Shown piece by piece: positions 35,012 through 44,315 of a DNA stretch of 64,000 nucleotides (its first letter is position 1; every line of letters begins with the position of its first letter). The notes beneath the pieces were generated by a model. It was not told the origin of the DNA and did no database searches. It saw nothing but the letters and a program-made list of their open reading frames with translations. A program made the position numbers and the translations under genes. Origin of the DNA: Neptuniibacter caesariensis (lineage in GTDB: Bacteria; Pseudomonadota; Gammaproteobacteria; Pseudomonadales; Balneatricaceae); the NCBI RefSeq assembly GCF_000153345.1, contig NZ_CH724127.1:2981-66980 (forward strand), read 5' to 3'.

Positions 35012-36496
35012 TTAAAAATGGTCATCCGCTACTTCATGCTCAGGGTATTTACTCCGGATATAATCCAATTGCCCACTTTCAAGCATTAAGATAAAAATTT
35101 CGACTAAACGTTTATCCAGGTGAACCCCTGCTATACGCTGAAGTTCAGTGACTGCTTGCTCTGTTGACCATGGTTCCTTGTAGCTTCGCTTGGAGACCAG
35201 TGCATCAAACACATCCACAACAGCAACAATACGCGCCGCTAGTGGGATTTCATCGCCCTTCAAGCCTTTTGGATACCCAGTACCGTCAACTTTCTCATGA
35301 TGATACAGAGCTATATCCCTCGCCATATTAAAGAATGCGCTTCCACCTAATACGCGCGCACCAGCGGCGGAGTGATTACGCATCTCGACCCATTCCTGAT
35401 CATCAAGCGGACCTGGCTTATTCAAAATATGATCTGGCGTTGTGATCTTACCCACATCGTGCATCATGCTCGAATAACCTAAGCGCTTGATCACTTCCGA
35501 GGACAGACCTACTGCTCTGCCCAACTCCTCAGAATACAATTTAACTCTATCGATATGGTTCGCTGTATCTTTGTCCTTATAGTCGCAGGCCAAAGCCAAC
35601 TTCGTAATGGTCTCAATATTTGCATCATAGAGTTCCTGCGTCCGCTCACGCACCCTGTCTTCAAGGTAAGTGTTCGCTTCCTGCAGTTCTCTATTAAGCC
35701 GTAGCTGCTCCTTATAAAGAAAGCGGGTTCTCAAATGAGAACCAATTCTTGCACGAAGCTCTTCATGACTAAAAGGCTTGGTTATAAAGTCACTGGCACC
35801 ACTTGATAACAGCTCGCAGAGTAGCTCTTCCTGATCGTGCTGAGTCACCACGATCAAAGGCACTTGGTCATACTCACTTGCGGAACGAACCAAATGATTA
35901 AACTCGATGCCATCCATAATAGGCATCTCTACATCGGTAAGGATAAGATCAATATCATCGTGCTTCTGTAACTCTTCCCAAGCCTCTTTACCATTACTGC
36001 AAAGAATAGGAAAACAGCCAAGTTGCTCTAACATGACGCCATATAATGCCAGAAGGGAAGCACTATCCTCGGCGATAAGTACATTGAAACGCTGCCCTGC
36101 CAGATGCTGGTTAAACTGCATTGTTTCCTTGCGCTGGAGAATATTCTTAACTCGCTCCAGCAGAAAAGCCTGCGTGCAATTTTTCAGGATAAAATCGGTG
36201 ACACCCGCCTGGAAACAACGTTGTTTCAGCTCCATGGAGCGAATGGAAGAAACAACAACGATTGGCAGTAGAATAAATTCAGGCTGTGACTTAATTCTTG
36301 TGGATAACTCAACACACTCAGTGTCTGGTAACTCTGCTCCCATTATAATGAGATCAGGTATTTCAAAATTAAGTGCTTTATAACAGCTTTCCCCCGTTTT
36401 AAAACACTTAACTCTGTAACCTACAGATTCTAAGACAGCCGAATATAAATTCCTTATCGTTGTACTGCCGTCCACAACATAAATGTTCTGACGCAT
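35012..36496 (-). CDS. Tandem-receiver HD-GYP response regulator
   Basis: 494 residues. Two receiver domains precede an HD-GYP domain. In the first (about 1-120) the acidic pair reads VVDGS and the phospho-acceptor position reads LIIMGAELP, so the usual Asp is missing. The second (about 137-255) is canonical: IAEDSAS, LILTDVEMPIMDG and FITKP. A coiled linker (QLRLNRELQEANTYLEDRVRERTQELYDANIET) leads to the HD-GYP domain (about 300-480) with HIDRVKLY, MMHDVGKI and HHEKVDGTGYPKGLKGDEIPLAARI intact, so it probably hydrolyses c-di-GMP. ATG 36496 has GGGAG eight bases upstream and is preferred over GTG 36505. Confidence 0.9.
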   Translation of the reverse strand: MRQNIYVVDGSTTIRNLYSAVLESVGYRVKCFKTGESCYKALNFEIPDLIIMGAELPDTECVELSTRIKSQPEFILLPIVVVSSIRSMELKQRCFQAGVTDFILKNCTQAFLLERVKNILQRKETMQFNQHLAGQRFNVLIAEDSASLLALYGVMLEQLGCFPILCSNGKEAWEELQKHDDIDLILTDVEMPIMDGIEFNHLVRSASEYDQVPLIVVTQHDQEELLCELLSSGASDFITKPFSHEELRARIGSHLRTRFLYKEQLRLNRELQEANTYLEDRVRERTQELYDANIETITKLALACDYKDKDTANHIDRVKLYSEELGRAVGLSSEVIKRLGYSSMMHDVGKITTPDHILNKPGPLDDQEWVEMRNHSAAGARVLGGSAFFNMARDIALYHHEKVDGTGYPKGLKGDEIPLAARIVAVVDVFDALVSKRSYKEPWSTEQAVTELQRIAGVHLDKRLVEIFILMLESGQLDYIRSKYPEHEVADDHF

Positions 36497-36792
36497 CAGT
36501 GACACTCCCTTATTTTCTATATCTAAAGCTTACACCAAATTGGTGAATTATCCCTGCCACATGGCCTTAACATGCAAAATAATACGATTACTCATCTATT
36601 AGCAAATTTTTCAACAAACAGCCGTTTAAAACCCTTTTACTTTCATTAGGTTATTTATAGCTGACATAAGTCACTAGAAAAATTGCTGCAGTGCGTCATA
36701 ATCAAGTAATAGACTAAAGCTACCTTAGAAGATATCCATCATACTTATTGGGTAGTTGCATGTTACTTTTTGATAAGAATCCAGAGGTTTCA

Positions 36793-37731
36793 ATGGTTAT
36801 TCAGGAGAAGCCACCGCTTCACGACCAGTTAGAGTTTTTCATCCAACAAGCTGAGAAAGCCCGCCCAATCACAACAACGGTGGCTCACCCAGTAGATAGC
36901 AACAGCTTAATTGGCGCTGTCGAAGCTGCCGAACACAACCTGATAGTCCCCATTCTGGTCGGTCCAGAAACAAAAATCAGAGCCGTTGCGGAAGAGAACA
37001 ATCTCGATATTAGCCAATATGAGATGGTCAATACTGAACACAGCCATGCAGCGGCTGAACTATCATGCGAGATCATCAAACGGGGGGACGCAGAAGCGTT
37101 AATGAAAGGCCATCTGGGTACATCGGAACTACTGCGTGCCGTGGTGCATAAAACGAAAGGCATACGTACTGAACGCCGTTTGAGCCACGTCTTTGTATTT
37201 GACGTCCCCAACTACCACAAGCCCCTGGTCATTACCGACGCGGCAATTAATATTGTTCCTGACCTATATTGCAAAAAAGACATCACACAGAATGCAATAG
37301 ACTTCTGCCGAGCGCTTGGCGTTGAACAACCTAAAGTCGCGATCCTTTCAGCAGTTGAAAAAGTAAAACCGAATATTCAAAGTACCATTGACGCTGCAGC
37401 CCTGTGTAAAATGGCGGATAGAGAACAGATTACAGGAGGCCTTCTAGATGGGCCTCTGGCATTCGATAACGCTATTTCTCAGCAAGCAGCCATAGACAAA
37501 CACATTGTTTCTGACGTTTCAGGCGATGCCGACATTTTGTTAGCCCCTGATTTAGAAGCCGCTAACATGATAGCTAAACAGCTTATCTATCTAGCCAACG
37601 CAAAATCAGCAGGAATAGCGCTAGGCGCAAGGGTTCCCATTATTCTGACCAGCCGTGCAGATAAAACCCTGGCCAGGCTCGCTTCCTGCGCGCTTGCATC
37701 CCATATGGTACATCACGCCAATATGAAGTAG
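36793..37731 (+). CDS. Phosphate acetyl/butyryltransferase family enzyme
   Basis: 312 residues of the phosphotransacetylase/phosphotransbutyrylase family: AHPVDSNSLIGAVEAAEHNLIVPILVGPETKIRAVA at the start, LMKGHLGTSELLRAVV, HVFVFDVPNYHKPLVITDAAINI, and the C-terminal GDADILLAPDLEAANMIAKQL and GARVPIILTSRAD. It transfers acyl groups between CoA and phosphate. The length and segments match the stand-alone Ptb-like branch, not the long Pta of E. coli. ATG 36793 has AGAGG five bases upstream; TTG 36748 or ATG 36760 would extend it by 15 or 11 residues. Its stop is three bases before the acetate kinase start, so the two work as a pair. Confidence 0.9.
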   Translation: MVIQEKPPLHDQLEFFIQQAEKARPITTTVAHPVDSNSLIGAVEAAEHNLIVPILVGPETKIRAVAEENNLDISQYEMVNTEHSHAAAELSCEIIKRGDAEALMKGHLGTSELLRAVVHKTKGIRTERRLSHVFVFDVPNYHKPLVITDAAINIVPDLYCKKDITQNAIDFCRALGVEQPKVAILSAVEKVKPNIQSTIDAAALCKMADREQITGGLLDGPLAFDNAISQQAAIDKHIVSDVSGDADILLAPDLEAANMIAKQLIYLANAKSAGIALGARVPIILTSRADKTLARLASCALASHMVHHANMK

Positions 37732-37736
37732 ATGTT

Positions 37737-38912
37737 ATGCAAACAATATTGACAGTGAATGGTGGTTCCTCAAGCCTTAAATGCGCGCTGTTTGAGCGCG
37801 TTGATGACAGATTGAATCTACTTTATAGCTTTAAGCTGGGTAATATTCTAAATACAGCAAGCTTTAGGGCCTTTGATTCTAATGGCAATTTGCTAAGCCA
37901 CTGCGAGCCGGATTTTTCGACGATCTCAAAAGAGAAACGCCACCAGGCCTCACTCCAAACTGTTCTGAATTGGATCTCAGAACAGGAAAGTACAACATCT
38001 ATCTCGGCTATAGGCCACCGTGTTGTTCATGGCGGGGGGAAATACAACGCGCCTCGACTAATTACCGACCAATTGATGGACGAGCTGCGTAAATTTATCC
38101 CTCTGGCGCCACTGCACCAGCCGTTCAACCTGAAACTAATCGAAGCATGCCATGCTCTGGAACCTAACCTTCCGCAAGTGGCTTGTTTTGATACGATGTT
38201 TCATGCCAAACAGTCACCGCTCGAGCAACATTATGCTATTCCGCGTAAGTACACGGAGGAAGGCATCAAACGCTATGGCTTCCACGGTTTATCCTATGAG
38301 TTTATTCTGCGTAAACTCACTGAGCAGCAAAGCGATTCACTAAATACGATCGTTTGTCATCTTGGTGCAGGTGCAAGCATGTGTGCTATCAAGAACAAAC
38401 AATCCATCGCTTCGTCCATGGGCTTCACTGCCGTTGATGGACTACCAATGGGGAGCCGTTGCGGGAGTATTGATCCTGGCGTTATGCTTTATCTTCAACG
38501 CCATCATCAGATGAGTGCGGATGATCTGGAAAGGTTTATCTACAAGGAAAGCGGCTGGTACGGAGTATCAGGAATCAGCTCGGATATGCTTGAGCTACAT
38601 CAGAGTGATCAGCCCGAAGCGGAAGAAGCGATAGATATGTTTTGCTATCGAGCTGCATTAGAGATTGGGCGTTTATCCGCAGCGCTTGAAGGTCTGCAAC
38701 AGCTAGTATTCACTGGCGGTGTTGGCGAAAACGATGCTGATGTAAGGTCTCGAATCCTAACGCGTTGTCACTGGCTTGGAATTAAGTTTGCTAAACAAGC
38801 TAACGATGCAGGTTCTGCAGTCATAAGTCAGGATGATTCATCTGTAATCGTTCGCGTTATTCCTACCAATGAAGAAGCGATGATTGCAACTCACGTGACA
38901 GAGCTCACCTGA
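37737..38912 (+). CDS. ackA: Acetate/propionate kinase family protein
   Basis: 391 residues, typical length. It opens TILTVNGGSSSLKCALFE (nucleotide-binding strand of the acetokinase fold), then GHRVVHGGGKY, KRYGFHGLSYEFI, CHLGAGASMCAIKNKQS, MGSRCGSIDPGV and the C-terminal VFTGGVGENDADVR. It interconverts acyl phosphate and ADP with carboxylic acid and ATP. Paired with the phosphotransacylase just upstream it would make ATP from acyl-CoA or activate acids. Since the partner is Ptb-like and a branched-chain oxoacid dehydrogenase lies elsewhere in the window, substrates longer than acetate are possible. Confidence 0.92.
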   Translation: MQTILTVNGGSSSLKCALFERVDDRLNLLYSFKLGNILNTASFRAFDSNGNLLSHCEPDFSTISKEKRHQASLQTVLNWISEQESTTSISAIGHRVVHGGGKYNAPRLITDQLMDELRKFIPLAPLHQPFNLKLIEACHALEPNLPQVACFDTMFHAKQSPLEQHYAIPRKYTEEGIKRYGFHGLSYEFILRKLTEQQSDSLNTIVCHLGAGASMCAIKNKQSIASSMGFTAVDGLPMGSRCGSIDPGVMLYLQRHHQMSADDLERFIYKESGWYGVSGISSDMLELHQSDQPEAEEAIDMFCYRAALEIGRLSAALEGLQQLVFTGGVGENDADVRSRILTRCHWLGIKFAKQANDAGSAVISQDDSSVIVRVIPTNEEAMIATHVTELT

Positions 38913-38917
38913 TCAAT

Positions 38918-38937
38918 AAGGGGAATGATCTCCCCTT
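38918..38937. terminator. Weak hairpin between convergent ackA and DUF6351-like gene
   Basis: AAGGGGA (38918-38924) pairs with TCCCCTT (38931-38937) around ATGATC. The T-run is only three bases, so terminator activity is uncertain. Confidence 0.45.
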
Positions 38938-38951
38938 TCCCTATTTCAGCC

Positions 38952-41186
38952 TTAATTGTATGCGCAGACACCTTCTTTGAATATTTTCTCAAGATAAACC
39001 TTCTGCATTTCATTGAACCGAATAGTCGCATAAGTTCCATCCTGCAACGCTGAAGAAACTGATTTTAACGGGCACTTCAGCAGATCTGCGGCAAATGGTT
39101 CACCGGCCGCAACCCTCGGGCTTCCGTGAATTTTAAACTCTCTGGCACACAGACCTTTATCGCTATGATTAAGCGAAACGCCATTCCATACCGACTCGCC
39201 AACAGCAAGCAGTTGATAATGCTTGTCCCAACAACGATCGATAGCGGACGGGGGTTTCTCTCCCTGCTGTAACCAGGCCGATAATGTCTCGACTGATTGA
39301 GTGGCAATATCCCTTAATTGTTTTTTATCAGACTCGGGATTACCGGAAGGCGTTAACCCCCAAATACTAAAACTCCCATCTGAGTGACCTGCCTTTCTCA
39401 TACGCTCGCGAAAAACAAACGGCTGTCGAGCATCATGAATATCCAATCTGTCATCCAGATAAACCATCATTGCAATTGTCGGTTTATTCCACTCCCCACC
39501 AAAAACCATCCCTTGTTTCTTAGCACGCTCAATAGCGGTAGCACTCGCCGAAGAGCGCTCTGCTATCGCTGTATCTAGACTAGCTGTAGAGTTTTGATGG
39601 CTCCAGATTGATTGTTTATCATCCCTCCCAAACCAGCGTTTAACCCTTGGAGAGACTTTGTCGTCAGGCATCAGTGTTAATACATTCTGAGTTCCGCGCC
39701 AAAAGGAACCAACACTTCGTAATTTGATATTGCCAAAGATAAACTCACTCAGAGAAATACGATCCAACGTCAAAGCTCCAAAAGGATAAAAAGGGGCTTG
39801 CTCAAACCTCATTTCCGAAGAAGGTTTCCATCCTCCAATACGCGCATTAAGATCGAGAAACTGATCCACTGATATCGCCCCTTGCTTTAGCGCCTCTAAT
39901 CCATACTGAACCCCAACATTGTCATAGGTTCGAAGTGCATAACCACTTTGATCTGTCCCATATATAGCAACAGCATCATCCCAGTGGGTCCAGTTTGTAC
40001 TTTTTAACTCAGACGCATCTCCTTTCAGCCATGCGTGATGCATATCATAAAAAGGTAAAAATAGTTTGGGATTAAACATGAGTGGCGTTATTCCCCTCCA
40101 CCCATCCACACAGACAGAACTCCCCGGCTTAGCCGTCGACATCATAGGAACACCGCTGCCATCTATACTGTACTTACTCGGATAACCATCGATAGCATTA
40201 AAACCTTCTACTAAACCCCGGTGATACCAGGTTTTCCAAAAACCTTCGGAAGACTGATCACTGTGATTATCGAAGTAATATTGCAGTAACTCGCAATCCC
40301 CAACCCCTGTCATTTGGGTTAACAGATCAGGAAACATATGACTAACTACAACGCCATCAAGTAGCTCAGGGGCATGCTGATCACTAAAAAATTGCTGGAT
40401 TGCACCTCCCGATGCTCCAAGGCCCAAAGTGAAATCGGGCTCTCCAAATTCTGCGACAACCTGCTTTTTTACCATCCCAGCCGTCTGTAAGAGCAAAGGG
40501 AGATTGAAACTGGTGTCGGTTCCCATGCCCGTAGAGCCCGCAAGCAGGTACCCCCTGGCAAGCAAATCTGGATTGAATAGACTGATTAAGTCATCGCTTT
40601 TTTCTGCCTCTGCACCCAACATCCCCAAAGACACAATCCCTGACTGATGGTGACCAATACCGATCCCCCCGTTAAAAAGCATAATCAACTGCTTATTCCA
40701 TACAGGAACAATCCCAGCCTGCTGAATGGGCCACTCTGTTAAAGATGTGATGCCGTAAATAAATCGGTTAATTACACCTCTCTCATAACGCACAACAAAC
40801 GGGAAACGCCTGCCATCTCTTTCTAAGTACTCAGCATCACCTGGTATATCTGATTGGGCTACTAAGCTTTTAAAATCACCTGCATCATTCCGGTAATAGA
40901 AAGAGACCTCCATCTTCGCGCCACAATATTGGCTATACCCCTTTTTATAATTGAAGAATAACCAGCGATCCCAGACTGGATATCCCTTTTGTTCATAGTT
41001 ATCAATTAATGGCTCACCCAAACCTGCTTCTGAGGTGGTACACGAAAAAGGAAACTGCATCGGATTATCAACGGCTACCGGCCCCACTTCTCCAGGTTTA
41101 ACAGGGTAACCGCCAATGGGCATCTGGACATTTTTACCTGAGCAACCAGCAATTATGAGCACAGCCAAAATTAACCATAGTTTCAT
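38952..41186 (-). CDS. Large lipoprotein alpha/beta-hydrolase, DUF6351-like
   Basis: 744 residues. The signal peptide ends in a lipobox (LIIAGCSG). Mature start FPFSCTTSEAGLGEPLIDN and the long body with WPIQQAGIVPVWNKQLIMLFNGGIGIGH resemble the uncharacterised DUF6351 family. LGLGASGGAIQQ fits the G-x-S-x-G nucleophile elbow of a serine hydrolase, near residue 257. The substrate is unknown; lipoprotein anchoring implies action at the outer membrane or periplasm. It follows the previous lipoprotein hydrolase with a one-base gap, forming the last gene of a three-gene operon. I identify the family by overall pattern only. Confidence 0.65.
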   Translation of the reverse strand: MKLWLILAVLIIAGCSGKNVQMPIGGYPVKPGEVGPVAVDNPMQFPFSCTTSEAGLGEPLIDNYEQKGYPVWDRWLFFNYKKGYSQYCGAKMEVSFYYRNDAGDFKSLVAQSDIPGDAEYLERDGRRFPFVVRYERGVINRFIYGITSLTEWPIQQAGIVPVWNKQLIMLFNGGIGIGHHQSGIVSLGMLGAEAEKSDDLISLFNPDLLARGYLLAGSTGMGTDTSFNLPLLLQTAGMVKKQVVAEFGEPDFTLGLGASGGAIQQFFSDQHAPELLDGVVVSHMFPDLLTQMTGVGDCELLQYYFDNHSDQSSEGFWKTWYHRGLVEGFNAIDGYPSKYSIDGSGVPMMSTAKPGSSVCVDGWRGITPLMFNPKLFLPFYDMHHAWLKGDASELKSTNWTHWDDAVAIYGTDQSGYALRTYDNVGVQYGLEALKQGAISVDQFLDLNARIGGWKPSSEMRFEQAPFYPFGALTLDRISLSEFIFGNIKLRSVGSFWRGTQNVLTLMPDDKVSPRVKRWFGRDDKQSIWSHQNSTASLDTAIAERSSASATAIERAKKQGMVFGGEWNKPTIAMMVYLDDRLDIHDARQPFVFRERMRKAGHSDGSFSIWGLTPSGNPESDKKQLRDIATQSVETLSAWLQQGEKPPSAIDRCWDKHYQLLAVGESVWNGVSLNHSDKGLCAREFKIHGSPRVAAGEPFAADLLKCPLKSVSSALQDGTYATIRFNEMQKVYLEKIFKEGVCAYN

Positions 41187-41187
41187 T

Positions 41188-42582
41188 TCAACTATCCTCC
41201 CCTAGCCACCTGTATGCTGCACTGATCGTTGCTCTTACCTGATTACGTGAAGTAGCATCGCCTGCAGGGCATTCAACACCCTGTAAACATAAATCAAGGT
41301 GATATTGAGCATTGGGTAACAGGTAATAACGGTGAACTCCGCAGTGATTCAACAAAGAAGTTTCTTCATCAACCTTAATATCACCTAAGGCTGAGCAAGC
41401 GGCGGCCGATTGCTGATAGGGAATTCGCTGGTCCCTAGCGCCGTGAATAAATAACAAAGGTGGAATATCGCCTTGTGACTTCACGATTTTTTCCAAAAAA
41501 CTGGTTTCATGCAGAAGCTGAGAGCCATTTGAGACACTTTCCAAAGGCGCTTCAAGAATTCGTTCTAAAGTCGCCCTACCATCAGGATAACCTCCTTGAT
41601 CGATAATGCGGCTGCGCATCTTAGCCGTATCCAACATAGGGTAATAAAACAGAACTCGTTCAATATCTTGGGGCCTTTCGATTAATAGCCAACTAGCCAG
41701 AAGGCCTGCACTTCCATGAGCAATCAGCCGTATCCCCCCCTGATCTCCAAATCTATTTTTATTCTCTTTTACCCAACTTAGCGCAGAATCTACATCATCA
41801 CGCTGCTCATGCCAGTTCGCTCGACTGCATTCACTTGTAGTTTGACCATCACCCATCAATCTATAGAAAGGCATATACACTGTATAACCCTGTTCAGTTA
41901 GCTCTGGGATGCGACTTTCCATCGCAAGAACATGGAAACTGCGCTTATGACCTCCCCCACCATGAATCAATAACAGAGGGATTCCTCCCTCCGCCTCAGG
42001 CTCTTCCTTAAAAACGCGCATCTGTAATTCACACAACCCACTTCCCCGTCGAAGCTGAAGAGGTGTCGAGACAGGCGCAAAAACATGGGGGTCTGAAACG
42101 TTAACTGTTTTATAGACTCTTGTGGTCATAAAGGGCTGTTCAAAGCCGTACTGGCGAATGAGCGGTAAACGAAAGCGTGAGGAAGGGTTTAGGGTCCAGG
42201 CCCCTTCCCTTTGTAAGGATTGATCATTACCCAGCCGTTCGGAAAAAACATAATCCTGACAAAAACTATGGAACCGAGTCAGTTGATACTGAATCGGCTC
42301 TTTGCAAAATAAATCACTGTATAAGCGCTTTCTTGGGGCTTTCTGATCTTTATCAAACCAGCTTTCATCCCAGATTGGAGCGACAACACAACTACCTTGC
42401 TCATAGGTATATAACGAATGATGCCCCATCGGAGCCTGTAAAAACTGACTTAGCTGGCAAGCGGCGGCTTCTTCAGCAGAATCCCGCAGTAACTTCTTCT
42501 CTTCATCAGTCATCACTAATTCCCAGAAGGTACCGCAGCCAGACAAGGTACAGGCCAAGCAAACGATTAGATGGAAGCGCAT
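41188..42582 (-). CDS. Lipoprotein alpha/beta hydrolase
   Basis: 464 residues. Signal with lipobox TLSGC at the N-terminus. After a roughly 190-residue N-terminal region comes an alpha/beta-hydrolase core: LLLIHGGGGHKRSF (oxyanion-hole strand), LIAHGSAGLLASW (G-x-S-x-G nucleophile), FIHGARDQRIPY (acid Asp) and YHLDLC (candidate histidine). This is a complete catalytic triad, so an esterase or peptidase activity is likely, acting outside the cytoplasm. The start overlaps the end of the upstream metallophosphoesterase gene by 16 bases; the next gene begins one base after its stop. Confidence 0.8.
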   Translation of the reverse strand: MRFHLIVCLACTLSGCGTFWELVMTDEEKKLLRDSAEEAAACQLSQFLQAPMGHHSLYTYEQGSCVVAPIWDESWFDKDQKAPRKRLYSDLFCKEPIQYQLTRFHSFCQDYVFSERLGNDQSLQREGAWTLNPSSRFRLPLIRQYGFEQPFMTTRVYKTVNVSDPHVFAPVSTPLQLRRGSGLCELQMRVFKEEPEAEGGIPLLLIHGGGGHKRSFHVLAMESRIPELTEQGYTVYMPFYRLMGDGQTTSECSRANWHEQRDDVDSALSWVKENKNRFGDQGGIRLIAHGSAGLLASWLLIERPQDIERVLFYYPMLDTAKMRSRIIDQGGYPDGRATLERILEAPLESVSNGSQLLHETSFLEKIVKSQGDIPPLLFIHGARDQRIPYQQSAAACSALGDIKVDEETSLLNHCGVHRYYLLPNAQYHLDLCLQGVECPAGDATSRNQVRATISAAYRWLGEDS

Positions 42583-44042
42583 CGATCCATTCCTCCTTGA
42601 AGAAGCTCTACCTCATTCGGGTTTCGCTGACTAAAACGTGCCTGATAGGCAAGTTGATACTCCCCATTCCCTGAGTCCACTTTATAAATGCTGACCGTCA
42701 TTTGATCAGCAATGATATCGAGCAAAAAGAAGCCGATGGTTTCGCTGCATTGCCAATATGCTAAATTGCGGTCGGCTTTGTTAATTCGATTAGATTTTGC
42801 CCCAGCCCCTGAAATGACAAAATGCGTTTTTCCACATTGTTCAGTTGGCGCTAGCCATTGCATATTATGATCATGGCCAGCAAGGTACATATCCAGGTCA
42901 CCACACATATGCTGGTCAAAAAAGTCCCGGTAGTAACTGCCCGCTACTCTTTGAAACAGATACTTATTTAACTGCGGCATGTACTTTTTTAGCTTCTCCG
43001 CATAGTCCCCCACTGAATCATAATTTCCTGCATTGCCATGTTTTCCGTTGGAAATATAGGGGTGATGAGCATAGGCAAGCTTCCACTGAGCTGCGCTATT
43101 GTGTAATCCTGCAGAAAGCCAGTTGCCCATGTTTTTAGAATAGAGATTAATACGGTAGCGTGGCACCAGATCAGGCGCACTTGTAAGCGGGGTAGAATCC
43201 AGCGCAAACAATTCAACTAATGGCTGTGAGTTCGCATTGGGAACATTTCTAGGATCAACGCCTTTAAGTGGCGCAGCCACCTGATAAAATCGATCAGGCA
43301 TGGCCCAAATTTCGCTATGTTCCGAGTATTCAACTTCTATCTGCCCCCGGGCATTAAAACCACCGTCACCGGCAAATAGGCCGCTGGAATCATGGTTACC
43401 TAGAACCATAAAAAATGGCAGGCTTAAACCTCTATAAACTTTCTCGAACTTATCCTCAAACTGTTGGTCCTGAACACTGGACGGGCCTGAACTATAGATA
43501 TTGTCGCCCATACCGATTACGAAATCGCAGGACTGCTCAGCACATACACTACCAATAGCCTGACCCACGTATCTCTGTTGAGGACTTCCTGTCCCTGCAT
43601 CGCCAATTGCAACGATACGAACCCTGTCCAAACTGTTTTTATCTGTAGAGTAAAAAAGGTCAAAAGGACGACTATCAAACTCTCCATCACTAACAACCAA
43701 GCGGATTTTATAATCCCCTTCCTGATCAATCAGAAGCTTCATTTTACCTGGATGAGTGGTTTGAATTAATGCTGCTGAGCTGTTCACAGGACGCTGTAGA
43801 ATTGACCAGCGGTAAGCTAAGTTTTGACCTGACAGGCTCTGGCTGGGAGTTCCATCCAGATAAACAACCTCTCCCACACTAACAAACAGTTGTTTGAATT
43901 TCGCGTAAGCAATGGGATCATACTTAACTGGGTTGATATGCCTTTTAGTACTCAAAACTTCTGAGTAAGTAGAAAAAAATGTACTACACCCTTGTAAAAC
44001 AAGGAAAAATGGCAGAATACAAGCGTAAAAGATCGCTCTCAT
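42567..44042 (-). CDS. Lipoprotein metallophosphoesterase with PKD-like N-terminal domain
   Basis: 491 residues. Lipobox VLQGC, then a PKD/Ig-like domain (about 45-125: YLDGTPSQSLSGQNLAYRWSIL, GDYKIRLVVSDGEFDS). The catalytic domain has all blocks of calcineurin-type phosphoesterases close to purple acid phosphatases: IVAIGDAGTG, IGMGDNIYSSG, MVLGNHDSSG, YAHHPYIS and LAGHDHNMQW. It probably dephosphorylates organic phosphate esters at the cell surface or in the periplasm. It is the first gene of the lipoprotein-hydrolase operon; 273 bases upstream contain the promoter. Confidence 0.85.
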   Translation of the reverse strand: MRAIFYACILPFFLVLQGCSTFFSTYSEVLSTKRHINPVKYDPIAYAKFKQLFVSVGEVVYLDGTPSQSLSGQNLAYRWSILQRPVNSSAALIQTTHPGKMKLLIDQEGDYKIRLVVSDGEFDSRPFDLFYSTDKNSLDRVRIVAIGDAGTGSPQQRYVGQAIGSVCAEQSCDFVIGMGDNIYSSGPSSVQDQQFEDKFEKVYRGLSLPFFMVLGNHDSSGLFAGDGGFNARGQIEVEYSEHSEIWAMPDRFYQVAAPLKGVDPRNVPNANSQPLVELFALDSTPLTSAPDLVPRYRINLYSKNMGNWLSAGLHNSAAQWKLAYAHHPYISNGKHGNAGNYDSVGDYAEKLKKYMPQLNKYLFQRVAGSYYRDFFDQHMCGDLDMYLAGHDHNMQWLAPTEQCGKTHFVISGAGAKSNRINKADRNLAYWQCSETIGFFLLDIIADQMTVSIYKVDSGNGEYQLAYQARFSQRNPNEVELLQGGMDRCASI

Positions 44043-44315
44043 CCCTGACTCTCCGCGTGCCCATCCAGGTTAATGCACTGTGCAATTTGCTTTTCGCTGA
44101 TGCTCGACTGAACAATTGCGTTTAAAACATAGCACTAAACAGCCATGTAATCCCAGTAAAAGAATTAACTAAAATGCAAATGGGTAAGGGAATTTATGAA
44201 GGGAAACTAAATACAGCCCAGCGGGAAGACTGACTGCTGAGGATGAATGAAATCAGGAAAATAGTGAGCTGCAAGTATCATCTCCAGCTCACTAAATAAT
44301 AATTTTTAGGCGGGT

